Shown piece after piece: positions 15,440 through 21,263 of a DNA stretch of 33,246 nt. The stretch is from a virus, in IMG/VR virus record IMGVR_UViG_3300020057_000106, positions 1-33,246 of that record, one strand, 5' to 3'. Under the pieces are notes generated by a model. It made no database searches. It was given only the letters and a program-made list of their open reading frames with translations, and was not told the DNA's origin. A program made the position numbers and the translations under genes. Position 1 is the first letter of the stretch. Each line of letters begins with the position of its first letter.

Positions 15440-16416
15440 TTTTCGCCTTTCAGTTTTTTCAACGTGTGATTGGAAAATAAAACTTCTACGGCGGCTTCAT
15501 TGCCGAATAGTTTTTCGACCGACACGTTTTTTTCTTTTGTTTTTTTATTTCTTAGAGCCATGAGAGTTTTTATATCTTTTGGCGCATCGTACTCAGACAC
15601 AAAGACTGGCTGAGATTGTTTTTTAACCCACTGCCAAAACCTGTCGTGATCGAACTCCTTAAGATAGCCGGTCGTATTTTTATAAGGTGGGTCGCAATAG
15701 ATAATTGAGTTAGGTTTTATTTTTACCTGCTCATAGCTGAGACTGGTTATTTCAAGCGCCCCTAGATTCTCTATCTGCTCGAGCCGCTGTAGCCGCTCTA
15801 GCTGCTCTAGCTGCTGTAGCTGCTCTATCTGCTGTAGCCGCTCTAGCCGCTCTAGATGCTGTAGCCGCTCTATCTGCTGTAGATGCTGTAGCTGCTTTAG
15901 CTGGCCGCCAAGCTTTTTTGTCATAATATTCCGGCAGAGGAGCCTTCTGCCTCTGATCGAAAGATGCTCTGGCCATTTTTTAATACAAAGAAGTTTCATG
16001 GAGTTGTCATCAAATTCACCGAATACAACAGCGTTATGGAGTGATTTTTTATCACCTTCAATTTCTTTTCCGAACATATAGGTCCTCTGACCATTTCCGA
16101 AGCTCCAGAGGATGCGAGTATAAGGGCATGTATCTTTGTCACGAACGAACGTCTCTCTATCGATCCATTTTGGTTTGAAAACGTTGTAATTATATTTCCC
16201 TGCTATGGCTTCTTTAATGAGATCGCCGTTTCCTTTTTCAATTTCGTTAAAGTAAAAATGTTTATATTTAGAACGATGATGAAGGATCATGTAGTGAGTG
16301 ACAGAAAACCCGCCACCGAATAGGTCGTAGAAATGATCGGCCGAAGGAAAGATGGAGGTTATTTGATGAACGAGTTTATCTTTAGATCCTTGGTAGGGGA
16401 TTCCGTAGTTAGCCAT
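15436..16416 (-). CDS. dam: DNA adenine N6-methyltransferase, Dam/D12 type, with repeat insert
   Basis: The 326-aa protein has the order expected for D12-class adenine methylases: PYQGSK (residues 7-12) and DLFGGGFSV (31-39) for AdoMet binding, NEIEKG near 57-62, and the catalytic DPPY at 242-245, followed by SEYDAP. It would methylate adenine N6, probably protecting phage DNA or marking it for regulation; the target site cannot be read from sequence. Residues about 173-222, just before DPPY and in the region between catalytic motifs where specificity often lies, consist of [LI]-[EQ]-[QRH] triplets encoded by about fifteen 9-bp units. ATG 16416 follows GAGAGCGAAAA, a weak ribosome site. The C terminus KKLKGEK is repeated as a remnant at 16587-16649. 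Confidence 0.8.
   Translation of the reverse strand: MANYGIPYQGSKDKLVHQITSIFPSADHFYDLFGGGFSVTHYMILHHRSKYKHFYFNEIEKGNGDLIKEAIAGKYNYNVFKPKWIDRETFVRDKDTCPYTRILWSFGNGQRTYMFGKEIEGDKKSLHNAVVFGEFDDNSMKLLCIKKWPEHLSIRGRRLLCRNIMTKKLGGQLKQLQHLQQIERLQHLERLERLQQIEQLQQLEQLERLQRLEQIENLGALEITSLSYEQVKIKPNSIIYCDPPYKNTTGYLKEFDHDRFWQWVKKQSQPVFVSEYDAPKDIKTLMALRNKKTKEKNVSVEKLFGNEAAVEVLFSNHTLKKLKGEK
15771..15905 (-). repeat. 9-bp combinatorial minisatellite inside dam
   Basis: About fifteen 9-bp units run without interruption. In coding sense each unit reads (C/A)TA-(G/C)AG-(CAG, CGG or CAT), giving Leu or Ile, Glu or Gln, and Gln, Arg or His. Variation is nearly confined to one or two positions per codon and is almost always amino-acid changing; Leu is CTA and Gln is CAG throughout. 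Gain or loss of units keeps the frame. This is the most regular tandem repeat in the window. Confidence 0.9.
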
Positions 16417-16425
16417 TTTTCGCTC

Positions 16426-16590
16426 TCACTTTTTCCCTTTCAGTTTTTTCAACGCTTGAATGGTTTCCACACACAAGAACGATTGTCCTTTGAAGTCTTC
16501 GAGGCGGATCCGCTTAAGAGATTCTTTCATTTTGTAATGAAGATCCGGATATTCCCCGAAATAAATAGAGAAAGCGATAAGGAGCGTCAT
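16426..16590 (-). CDS. 54-aa protein, unknown
   Basis: The leftward ATG 16588-16590 is preceded by AAAGGCG, the same junction that precedes the 100-aa gene behind dam, and the frame ends TGA 16426-16428. The N terminus is hydrophobic (MTLLIAFSIYFGEYPDL), the middle basic (YKMKESLKRIRLEDF), and the C terminus ALKKLKGKK resembles the Dam tail (TLKKLKGEK). It may be a chimera of repeated junction pieces. It is separated from the dam ATG by 9 bp. No function is assigned. Confidence 0.45.
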   Translation of the reverse strand: MTLLIAFSIYFGEYPDLHYKMKESLKRIRLEDFKGQSFLCVETIQALKKLKGKK

Positions 16591-16649
16591 TTTTCGCCTT
16601 TTAGTTTGGTCAATGTGCGATGACTAAATTTGGTCACTGCTGAAGCATC
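16587..16649 (-). pseudogene. Remnant of a second Dam C terminus
   Basis: In a frame different from the overlapping 3' end of the fibronectin-like gene, the minus strand reads AVTKFSHRTLTKLKGEK and then TGA. This matches the real Dam end (VLFSNHTLKKLKGEK and TGA), including the ATGA overlap with the following start. The nucleotide stretch AAACT(A/G)AAAGGCGAAAAATGA is nearly identical in both. The simplest reading is that a second adenine methylase gene once lay here, or that a dam end was copied with its junction. Confidence 0.55.
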
Positions 16650-17332
16650 CGAAGTTCACTTGGAAGCGGAGGTAATTTAAACTCCCTTACGACAGGCTCT
16701 CGATTTGAAAATCTATCTTTAGGATGCATACCAGGGCGGTAGCGTAAGAAATGTTTCAACTTTTGCCACCGAGAAGCGGGTGAATAGGAAAGGCCCTTTT
16801 TTAACGGAATGAAGTCCGCTCCCGTTTTACTGGCAGCTGTAAGACTCAATCCTTTTTCTCTTAACTGAAAAAATAAATGAGGCTCGGTGGTATTAAACAT
16901 AATGGTGAGGAGATCGGAGCCGGCCACTCCAGAATGAACAGGAGCCCAGTTTATTAAATCCTCGGAGCCCATTACTTCGTAAACCATTCCTCGATAAACA
17001 TCGGATACCATGGTCATGACCACATTTGGACCATCCCTATGCTGCGAGATTTTAAAAGTTGGTTTTAAGAAATAATTTAGTTGGTTTGAAGGATCTGATT
17101 CTAATGAGTCTGTAGCCGCCGTCACGTGCCAGCTGTATCTTTGAGCAGGCTTAATTTCAAAAGTCACGGTGGTTTCGGTCGAAGGTACGCTCAGTTTATA
17201 GATGAGCTCCGTTTGATCTCCTGTCTTCTCATAAAGTTTATAACTGGTGATCCACTCAGCACTCGAAGAAGGGTCCCATGCAAGTGAAACCGAAGAAGCT
17301 GAAACAACAAATAAAAATAAAAATCCAAACAT
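16634..17332 (-). CDS. Exported fibronectin-type-III-like protein
   Basis: The 232-aa product has ATG 17332 preceded by TTAGGAG at the usual distance. Residues 1-18 (MFGFLFLFVVSASSVSLA) form a signal peptide. Residues about 18-88 fit a fibronectin III domain: AWDPSSSAEWITSYKLYE, then VPSTETTVTF, then YSWHVTAATDSLESDPSNQL. Residues about 105-155 (YEVMGSEDLINWAPVHSG, then PHLFFQLRE) resemble a second beta domain seen in bacterial surface proteins. The C-terminal 60 residues are basic and Pro-rich. It is odd for a phage to export a soluble FN3 protein; it could act at the host envelope (superinfection or adhesion). It heads the leftward operon containing dam. Confidence 0.6.
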   Translation of the reverse strand: MFGFLFLFVVSASSVSLAWDPSSSAEWITSYKLYEKTGDQTELIYKLSVPSTETTVTFEIKPAQRYSWHVTAATDSLESDPSNQLNYFLKPTFKISQHRDGPNVVMTMVSDVYRGMVYEVMGSEDLINWAPVHSGVAGSDLLTIMFNTTEPHLFFQLREKGLSLTAASKTGADFIPLKKGLSYSPASRWQKLKHFLRYRPGMHPKDRFSNREPVVREFKLPPLPSELRMLQQ

Positions 17333-17378
17333 AAAAATCTCCTAACTCCAAAACCCTTACCACCAAAACCCTGAGTCG

Positions 17379-17407
17379 TATATACAGATTATTTTAACTT
17401 CTGAAAT
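17379..17407 (-). promoter_or_regulatory. Weak candidate promoter for the leftward dam operon
   Basis: Leftwards, TTTCAG (17401-17406) and TATATA (17379-17384) are 16 bp apart, about 50 bp before ATG 17332. The -35 box is poor. It abuts the twin palindromes at 17407-17454, which would then be activator or repressor sites. Confidence 0.3.
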
Positions 17408-17454
17408 TGCACATTTCGGTGCATTTAATGGATTTTGCACATTTCGGTGCATTT
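17407..17454. repeat. Twin palindromic repeats, operator-like
   Basis: TTGCACATTTCGGTGCATTT occurs at 17407-17426 and again without change at 17435-17454, spaced 28 bp. Each contains the inverted repeat TGCAC-N6-GTGCA, typical of a dimeric DNA-binding protein's site. The pair lies between the leftward terminator and the start of the leftward operon, so it is placed to control that operon. Replication iterons are an alternative, but there are only two copies. Confidence 0.65.
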
Positions 17455-17460
17455 TTGAGT

Positions 17461-17510
17461 AAAAAAAAACTCCAAGAAAATCGCTTGCAGAAAGGGATCC
17501 TCTTGGAGTT
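17461..17510 (-). terminator. Strong leftward intrinsic terminator
   Basis: A perfect 10-bp inverted repeat (AACTCCAAGA at 17468-17477, TCTTGGAGTT at 17501-17510) with a 23-base loop is followed on the minus strand by nine T. It can only serve transcripts moving leftwards, that is, RNA made from the non-coding stretch to its right, since no leftward gene lies between here and 20.3 kb. Confidence 0.8.
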
Positions 17511-18041
17511 AAACTTCGTTTACGACAGAAGCTTGAAGGTCATTAAAACCACACAAGGTAAATATCAGCAAGCTTAATGTCGTCGTCTTTGTCTCCGGCT
17601 AGTCCAGTTTAGACGTAAAACTAAATCAGCCGGGCTGGTTACTCATAGGGTATGGGATAAGGATTTAATAATACGGCAGAATCACTTGAAAACTAGTTAC
17701 AAGGCCCCAAGTGAATTGATCCTTGGTTTCATAAATATAGTGTTAAAAAATAAGCAGAATTGAGAATAGGCGATAAGTATGCCGAGACTTCCTTACTAGT
17801 TTTCTTTGTCTAACTCTAAGAGGTTAATCCTCTAAGCTCCTAAAAGTACTTTCTTCTTTGAAAGGATAGCAGGGAGTAGTTCTTGAATTCTGTTTATCTA
17901 CGAATACGTTAACGTGCTTCTCTCCAGGTTTTCCTAAAAGGCTTCTCGTCTCTAAAACAAGGGACCAGAAATCATAGCAGCAGGAAAAAGGGGCCTACCT
18001 TGGCCTAAAGGTTTTCTCTAAATTCAATGACCCGAAAAGTT
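17461..18041 (-). ncRNA. Candidate structured leftward RNA, about 580 nt
   Basis: The stretch 17333-18075 (743 bp) has no credible gene in any frame that I can find. A TATACT box on the minus strand (18048-18053) could start a leftward RNA near 18041; the terminator at 17461-17510 would end it. Helices visible: 17522-17527 with 17578-17583 continuing as 17529-17535 with 17569-17575 (13 bp in all); 17595-17600 with 17628-17633 enclosing 17608-17612 with 17621-17625; 17688-17697 with 17795-17804 (10 bp); 17682-17688 with 17708-17714 (7 bp, crossing the former, so a pseudoknot or a switch); 17819-17823 with 17829-17833; 17837-17840 with 17873-17876 enclosing 17849-17853 with 17860-17864. I do not recognise it as tmRNA, RNase P or tRNA. 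Function is unknown. Confidence 0.5.
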
Positions 18042-18075
18042 TGACTTAGTATATACACCTGGCTAAGAGATTTTC
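18041..18075 (+). promoter_or_regulatory. Divergent start region of early genes and leftward RNA
   Basis: TTGACT (18041-18046) is a good rightward -35-like box, with TAAGAG (18064-18069) 17 bp on as a poor -10. The same bases, AAGAGA, are the most likely ribosome site for ATG 18076, so the real rightward start may lie further upstream. On the minus strand TATACT (18048-18053) is a good -10 with only a weak -35. The two promoters would overlap. Assignment is tentative. Confidence 0.35.
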
Positions 18076-18618
18076 ATGAAAGAAACTTTAAACGAAATAC
18101 TCGATCAGGCTCACCAAATAACCAAGGCCCTTATCTCCAGCGAAGGTGAAATTACCCCAGAAATCGAACTCCTCATTAACCTCCAAGAAATCTCTCTCCA
18201 CCAAAAAGTAGACGCTATCGCCTACATCGAAGCCCAACTCGAAAGTAATGCCGCCCTATTCAAAGCCAAAGCCTCCCAGTTCGCTTTAATAGCAAAAGGC
18301 CTAGAAAGATCTCAAGACTACCTCCGAAATCGCGTAAAGACCGAAATGCTTTCGCGTGGACTCAAATCCTTGGAAGGCTTGGATCACCGAATCACTCTTT
18401 CTGAAGCCCCCTCAAAAGTAGCCGTAAGCCCACTTACCGAAGACGACCGCCTAAACGCTAAAGCCCTCGGACTCCTCAGGGAACGAATTATCGAAGATCC
18501 CGATAAAGACATGATCAAAGCCTACCTATCCGCCGGACGCCCCCTCGCCTGGGCCCACTTAGAGCCCGTCCATAGCCTTAGAATCTCCGTTAACGCCAAA
18601 CCAAAGGAACTCTTATGA
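18076..18618 (+). CDS. Gp157-like phage protein
   Basis: The 180-aa protein starts at ATG 18076, with AAGAGA 6 bases upstream. Residues about 35-115 match the Sipho_Gp157 pattern: a K-D-A-Y segment (LHQKVDAIAYIEAQLESNAA), a coiled coil with Glu/Lys (FKAKASQFALIAKGLERSQD), then YLRNRVKTEMLSRGLKSLEG and a beta-rich LDHRITLSEAPSKVAV. Proteins of this family sit beside phage recombinases. Some family members were linked to phage resistance or recombination; the biochemical role is not established. Overlap with the ERF gene (ATGA) confirms coupling. Confidence 0.7.
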   Translation: MKETLNEILDQAHQITKALISSEGEITPEIELLINLQEISLHQKVDAIAYIEAQLESNAALFKAKASQFALIAKGLERSQDYLRNRVKTEMLSRGLKSLEGLDHRITLSEAPSKVAVSPLTEDDRLNAKALGLLRERIIEDPDKDMIKAYLSAGRPLAWAHLEPVHSLRISVNAKPKELL

Positions 18619-19262
18619 AAAGCGAAGCCACCGACGCTCTAGCCAAAGCCCTCTCCGACGCTCAGGCCGAAATGCCTAACCCAGAAAAAAATAAATCCGT
18701 CGATATCCTCACCAAAACCGGCCGTAAAATTAGCTTCAAATATGCCGACCTCGGCGCTCTTAAAGAAGTCTCCAAAAATGCCCTTAAAAAATATGAACTC
18801 TCCATCGTGAACTCTCTCGAACCACTCGGAGATAAAATGTACCTTAAAACAGAAATCCTCCACTCAAGCGGTCAGTGGATCAACTCCCTCTTTCCCCTCA
18901 CCGGCTCCGACGATATCAAAGAATTCGGTGGAGAAATAACCTACGCCAAAAGATACAATAAAGCCGCCCTCCTCGACCTCTTCGCCGATGACGATCAAGA
19001 TGGTGATGAACTCATAAGCCCTTCAAAAAAAATACCCCCAACACTCTCCAATGATTTGCCCAAATCCATCCACTCTCCCTTCCCAAAATCACTCGTCTCA
19101 GCCGATCAAATTAAAAGACTCTTCACCATCGCCTCCAAAGCCTATTGGTCTAATGAACAACTTAAAATGTTGATCTCCTCCTACGGCTATGAAAGCACCA
19201 AAGAAATCACTCGCGAAATTTACGATGAAATTGTCCAAAGAATTCAAGATGGGCACGCGTGA
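18615..19262 (+). CDS. erf: ERF-family single-strand annealing protein
   Basis: The 215-aa protein starts in an ATGA overlap. It shows the ERF pattern: FKYADLGALKEVSKNAL near residues 40-57, KTEILHSSGQWINSLFPL at 78-95, and the diagnostic GGEITYAKRYNKAALLDLFA followed by an acidic DDDQDGDE stretch. ERF proteins form rings that anneal complementary single strands in phage recombination and in joining genome ends. The C-terminal 60 residues (SADQIKRLFTIASKAYWSNE) are a separate helical domain often seen after ERF or RecT domains. Codons are strongly C-ending, unlike the left half of the genome. It ends DGHA at a junction repeated after the next gene. Confidence 0.85.
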   Translation: MKSEATDALAKALSDAQAEMPNPEKNKSVDILTKTGRKISFKYADLGALKEVSKNALKKYELSIVNSLEPLGDKMYLKTEILHSSGQWINSLFPLTGSDDIKEFGGEITYAKRYNKAALLDLFADDDQDGDELISPSKKIPPTLSNDLPKSIHSPFPKSLVSADQIKRLFTIASKAYWSNEQLKMLISSYGYESTKEITREIYDEIVQRIQDGHA

Positions 19263-19741
19263 AAATCTCCGTAAATAGTGATATTATTAAATCATTACTT
19301 CCTTGCGAAGATAGACTGGTTAATTATCTTAAACATTACAATGAGTTCAACTTTGATATTCTAGAATTCCTGGCTCTGGACAAAATAACCCCTGAAGATA
19401 AAATCTGGGTATCAGTTAGACTCATGCCTAAAGAATTAGTTCAAAGGTTTGCTATGGATTGTGCCTCTAGGGCTTCTACTTATGCAGCTAAGTCTGTTGA
19501 TGCTACTTATGCTGCTCAAGCTGTTTCTCATGCTTCTTATGCTGCTTCTTATCCTGGTCGCATTGATCTCTTTGCTTATGACGCTGCTTATTATGCTGAT
19601 CTCGCTTCTTATGATGCTGCTAGGGCTGCTTCTTATGCTGCTTCTTATGCTGCTCTCACTGCTGATCTCACTACTGAAGAACGAGAATTGCAATTGAAGT
19701 CTATTGCTCAATTAATCGAAACCCATGACGGGCACGCTTGA
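19259..19741 (+). CDS. Ala/Tyr/Ser repeat protein
   Basis: The 160-aa product starts at GTG 19259 in a GTGA overlap with ERF. Residues 1-67 are ordinary and helical (PCEDRLVNYLKHYNEFNFDI). Residues about 66-137 are a low-complexity repeat of Ala-Ala/Ser-Tyr/His/Asp units such as SYAASYAALTAD and YDAARAASYAASY, likely an extended helix with Ala/Tyr faces. The repeat DNA uses GCT, TCT and TAT almost exclusively, while flanking genes prefer C-ending codons. Related Ala-rich repeat proteins occur in many phages without known function. It ends DGHA like ERF. Confidence 0.6.
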   Translation: MKISVNSDIIKSLLPCEDRLVNYLKHYNEFNFDILEFLALDKITPEDKIWVSVRLMPKELVQRFAMDCASRASTYAAKSVDATYAAQAVSHASYAASYPGRIDLFAYDAAYYADLASYDAARAASYAASYAALTADLTTEERELQLKSIAQLIETHDGHA

Positions 19742-19944
19742 TTAATAACACTCATCCTCTAGAGCCGTTTTGCTCTACACTCACACCCATGGACTACAAT
19801 CAAGCCCTCCAAGATATCAAAGAATTGATCCTAAAAATCTCCACTCAAATCGAAGGCGTAGAAAATCAAAAAATCATCTACACCCTTATCTCCGAAATCC
19901 AAGCCCTTAAAAAAGAAAGACAAATAACTCCACCCTTGAAATAA
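19738..19944 (+). CDS. Small coiled-coil protein, unknown
   Basis: The frame can start at TTG 19738 (TTGA overlap with the previous stop, the same arrangement as its neighbours) or at ATG 19789, which would give 51 aa. The C-terminal part (YNQALQDIKELILKISTQIE, then IIYTLISEIQALKKERQ) is a clear amphipathic helix pair. The 17 residues before Met do not look conserved-like. No ribosome site favours either start. Confidence 0.4.
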   Translation: MINNTHPLEPFCSTLTPMDYNQALQDIKELILKISTQIEGVENQKIIYTLISEIQALKKERQITPPLK

Positions 19945-19951
19945 TCATTTC

Positions 19952-20296
19952 GTGGAGGAGGATGATGATTTTAAAAATTTCAATCCAAAAACTTTTTGGG
20001 CAGAAGCAAATAATGAATATATTCCAGGACCAAAAATAACCAATAAAGACTACCACCTCCTCGAATTACTCATCCGCTTCCTAAAAAATGAAAAAAGCAT
20101 CCTTCAAATTATCGAAAAATTAAATGTCAAACGCCTCGAAGTCCTAAGACTCCTCCACCTCTTAAGATCCCTTCACGGAATTTCTACCGACCGAATCGAA
20201 GCCAAAGGCACCATGTTCTATAAAGCTCACGACTCTCGGATAAATGATAAAATTGAAATTAAAAAAAAGAATCACGGGATGAGAGGCTGGTGCTAA
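19952..20296 (+). CDS. Putative winged-helix protein
   Basis: The 114-aa protein starts at GTG 19952 (no strong ribosome site; GTGGAGGAG may itself obscure it). Residues about 33-75 (YHLLELLIRFLKNEKSILQI, then NVKRLEVLRLLHLLRSLHGI) have the three-helix layout of a winged helix, with a possible wing at STDRIEAKGTMFYKA. It may bind DNA and regulate the early region. Its stop overlaps the stop of the convergent lipoprotein gene by three bases. Confidence 0.5.
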   Translation: MEEDDDFKNFNPKTFWAEANNEYIPGPKITNKDYHLLELLIRFLKNEKSILQIIEKLNVKRLEVLRLLHLLRSLHGISTDRIEAKGTMFYKAHDSRINDKIEIKKKNHGMRGWC

Positions 20297-20550
20297 TTCT
20301 TTTTACGATGCAAACAATAATCCATCGCAATCCCATAATCTTCCACAGGCATCATTACTAATTTATCAGGACATTCCATCATGTCAGGATAAAGAGGCGC
20401 ATTAAAAGAACACTCAAAAGGATTGTTCTTGTCGTCTACACAATGCGCTTTAGATCGAACCTTATCGTAAAGACAAAGAGTGATCGGCGGCATCTTCCGA
20501 CAAGAATTTAAAAATAATATAAAAAAACTACAAACCAAGAATCGAATCAC
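20293..20550 (-). CDS. Small lipoprotein, candidate outer-membrane spanin
   Basis: Leftward ATG 20548-20550; 85 aa. Residues 1-17 (MIRFLVCSFFILFLNSC) form a lipoprotein signal with lipobox L-N-S-C, so Cys17 would be lipidated and exported to the outer membrane. The mature part has several Cys and Pro (MPPITLCLYDKVRSKAHCVD). It begins inside the 3' end of the gene upstream, in another frame, as outer-spanin genes often do relative to the inner spanin. In Gram-negative phages the o-spanin/i-spanin pair fuses the two membranes at lysis. Usual o-spanins are more Pro-rich, so the call is tentative. Confidence 0.55.
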   Translation of the reverse strand: MIRFLVCSFFILFLNSCRKMPPITLCLYDKVRSKAHCVDDKNNPFECSFNAPLYPDMMECPDKLVMMPVEDYGIAMDYCLHRKKN

Positions 20551-20740
20551 GTAACTCCTTAACAGCTGTCTTATACTGCTCTTCCGTTATCGCATCCCTT
20601 GTGTCCTGAAGCGCTCTCGATTTCAGCTCCAACCACTTCAACTCATTGTTTCGCTGATTCGCGGCCACTAAAAGCTTAAAATTTTTAGAAATTTCTAAAA
20701 AAGCCTCCAGGGCCACTCGAATCAAAGCGATAATAGACAT
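20528..20740 (-). CDS. Candidate inner-membrane spanin
   Basis: The 70-aa protein (leftward ATG 20738-20740) has a hydrophobic N terminus (MSIIALIRVALEAFLEI) that could be a short anchor, followed by a charged helical region (NNELKWLELKSRALQDTRDA). Inner spanins have an N-terminal anchor and a periplasmic coiled coil. It overlaps the lipoprotein gene by 23 bp, the usual layout of two-component spanins. It is shorter than a typical Rz protein, and the anchor contains Arg and Glu, so certainty is limited. Confidence 0.45.
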   Translation of the reverse strand: MSIIALIRVALEAFLEISKNFKLLVAANQRNNELKWLELKSRALQDTRDAITEEQYKTAVKELRDSILGL

Positions 20741-20748
20741 CTTAAAAA

Positions 20749-20994
20749 TTAATCAACATCAGGTATAGATGCATCAATCTCTTTTGCTAAAAGATCTGCT
20801 TTCTTAAGAATCTCATCTTTCGATAAAAGACTCTCCTCCAATACCAAAATCTTAGCCGATAATTCTTCAATTTTTTTTAAAAGCTCCTCTACTCCAGGAT
20901 CTACATCCTCAATAGATTCCACTTTTGATCGAAGCACTCCTACACTGCCCTCAACCACTACCAATAACTCTTGTAATTCTGATTTTAATGACAT
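20749..20994 (-). CDS. Coiled-coil protein in the lysis cassette
   Basis: Leftward ATG 20994 is preceded by AGGGGAAAATATA; a longer frame from 21015 overlaps the holin stop but has no ribosome site. The 81-aa acidic protein is nearly all Leu/Glu/Ser/Lys heptads (LKKIEELSAKILVLEESLLS). No TM or signal peptide is visible. It lies between holin and inner-spanin candidates, so an accessory role in lysis is possible. Confidence 0.5.
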   Translation of the reverse strand: MSLKSELQELLVVVEGSVGVLRSKVESIEDVDPGVEELLKKIEELSAKILVLEESLLSKDEILKKADLLAKEIDASIPDVD

Positions 20995-21005
20995 TATATT
21001 TTCCC

Positions 21006-21215
21006 CTATTCCCAAATTAAAATCTTACCCGACGTCACTAAACGAAGCGTAAGACCCACGACAGATATACCACCCAAAACAACACTCGAATTCGCTTGTA
21101 CCCACTCATGAAGATTTGGAATAAATCCAAGCCCAGAAATGATCGCTAATAATCCAAGTAATGAATTGTAAATAACCGTTTTACTCTTCCAAAAACCCTT
21201 AGATTCCATTTTCAT
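21006..21215 (-). CDS. Two-TM holin-like protein
   Basis: Leftward starts at ATG 21215 or ATG 21209 are both plausible: AAGGAGG lies 3 bases before the first and 9 before the second, and the second spacing is closer to ideal. The 67-69-aa protein has FWKSKTVIYNSLLGLLAIIS, a loop with PNLHEWVQAN, and SVVLGGISVVGLTLRLVTSG, giving two TM helices and a basic turn. The pattern SKT..N near the start and LRLVT near the end is common in small phage holins. It lies directly after the muralytic gene. It would release the enzyme to the cell wall. Confidence 0.65.
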   Translation of the reverse strand: MKMESKGFWKSKTVIYNSLLGLLAIISGLGFIPNLHEWVQANSSVVLGGISVVGLTLRLVTSGKILIWE

Positions 21216-21263
21216 TGTCCTCCTTCTTTCAGTATTTAAAAAAAGTGTAACACGTGAAACCAT

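Noticed and set aside
15752-15976. Ala/Arg/Thr repeat frame opposite dam reading frame
   Set aside because: It is a frame shadow of the 9-bp repeat; the real frame has the methylase motifs on both sides.
17428-17577. 49-codon + strand frame in the non-coding stretch
   Set aside because: No ribosome site, it starts inside an operator-like repeat and runs through the terminator hairpin; the hairpin with its T-tract on the other strand explains the sequence better.
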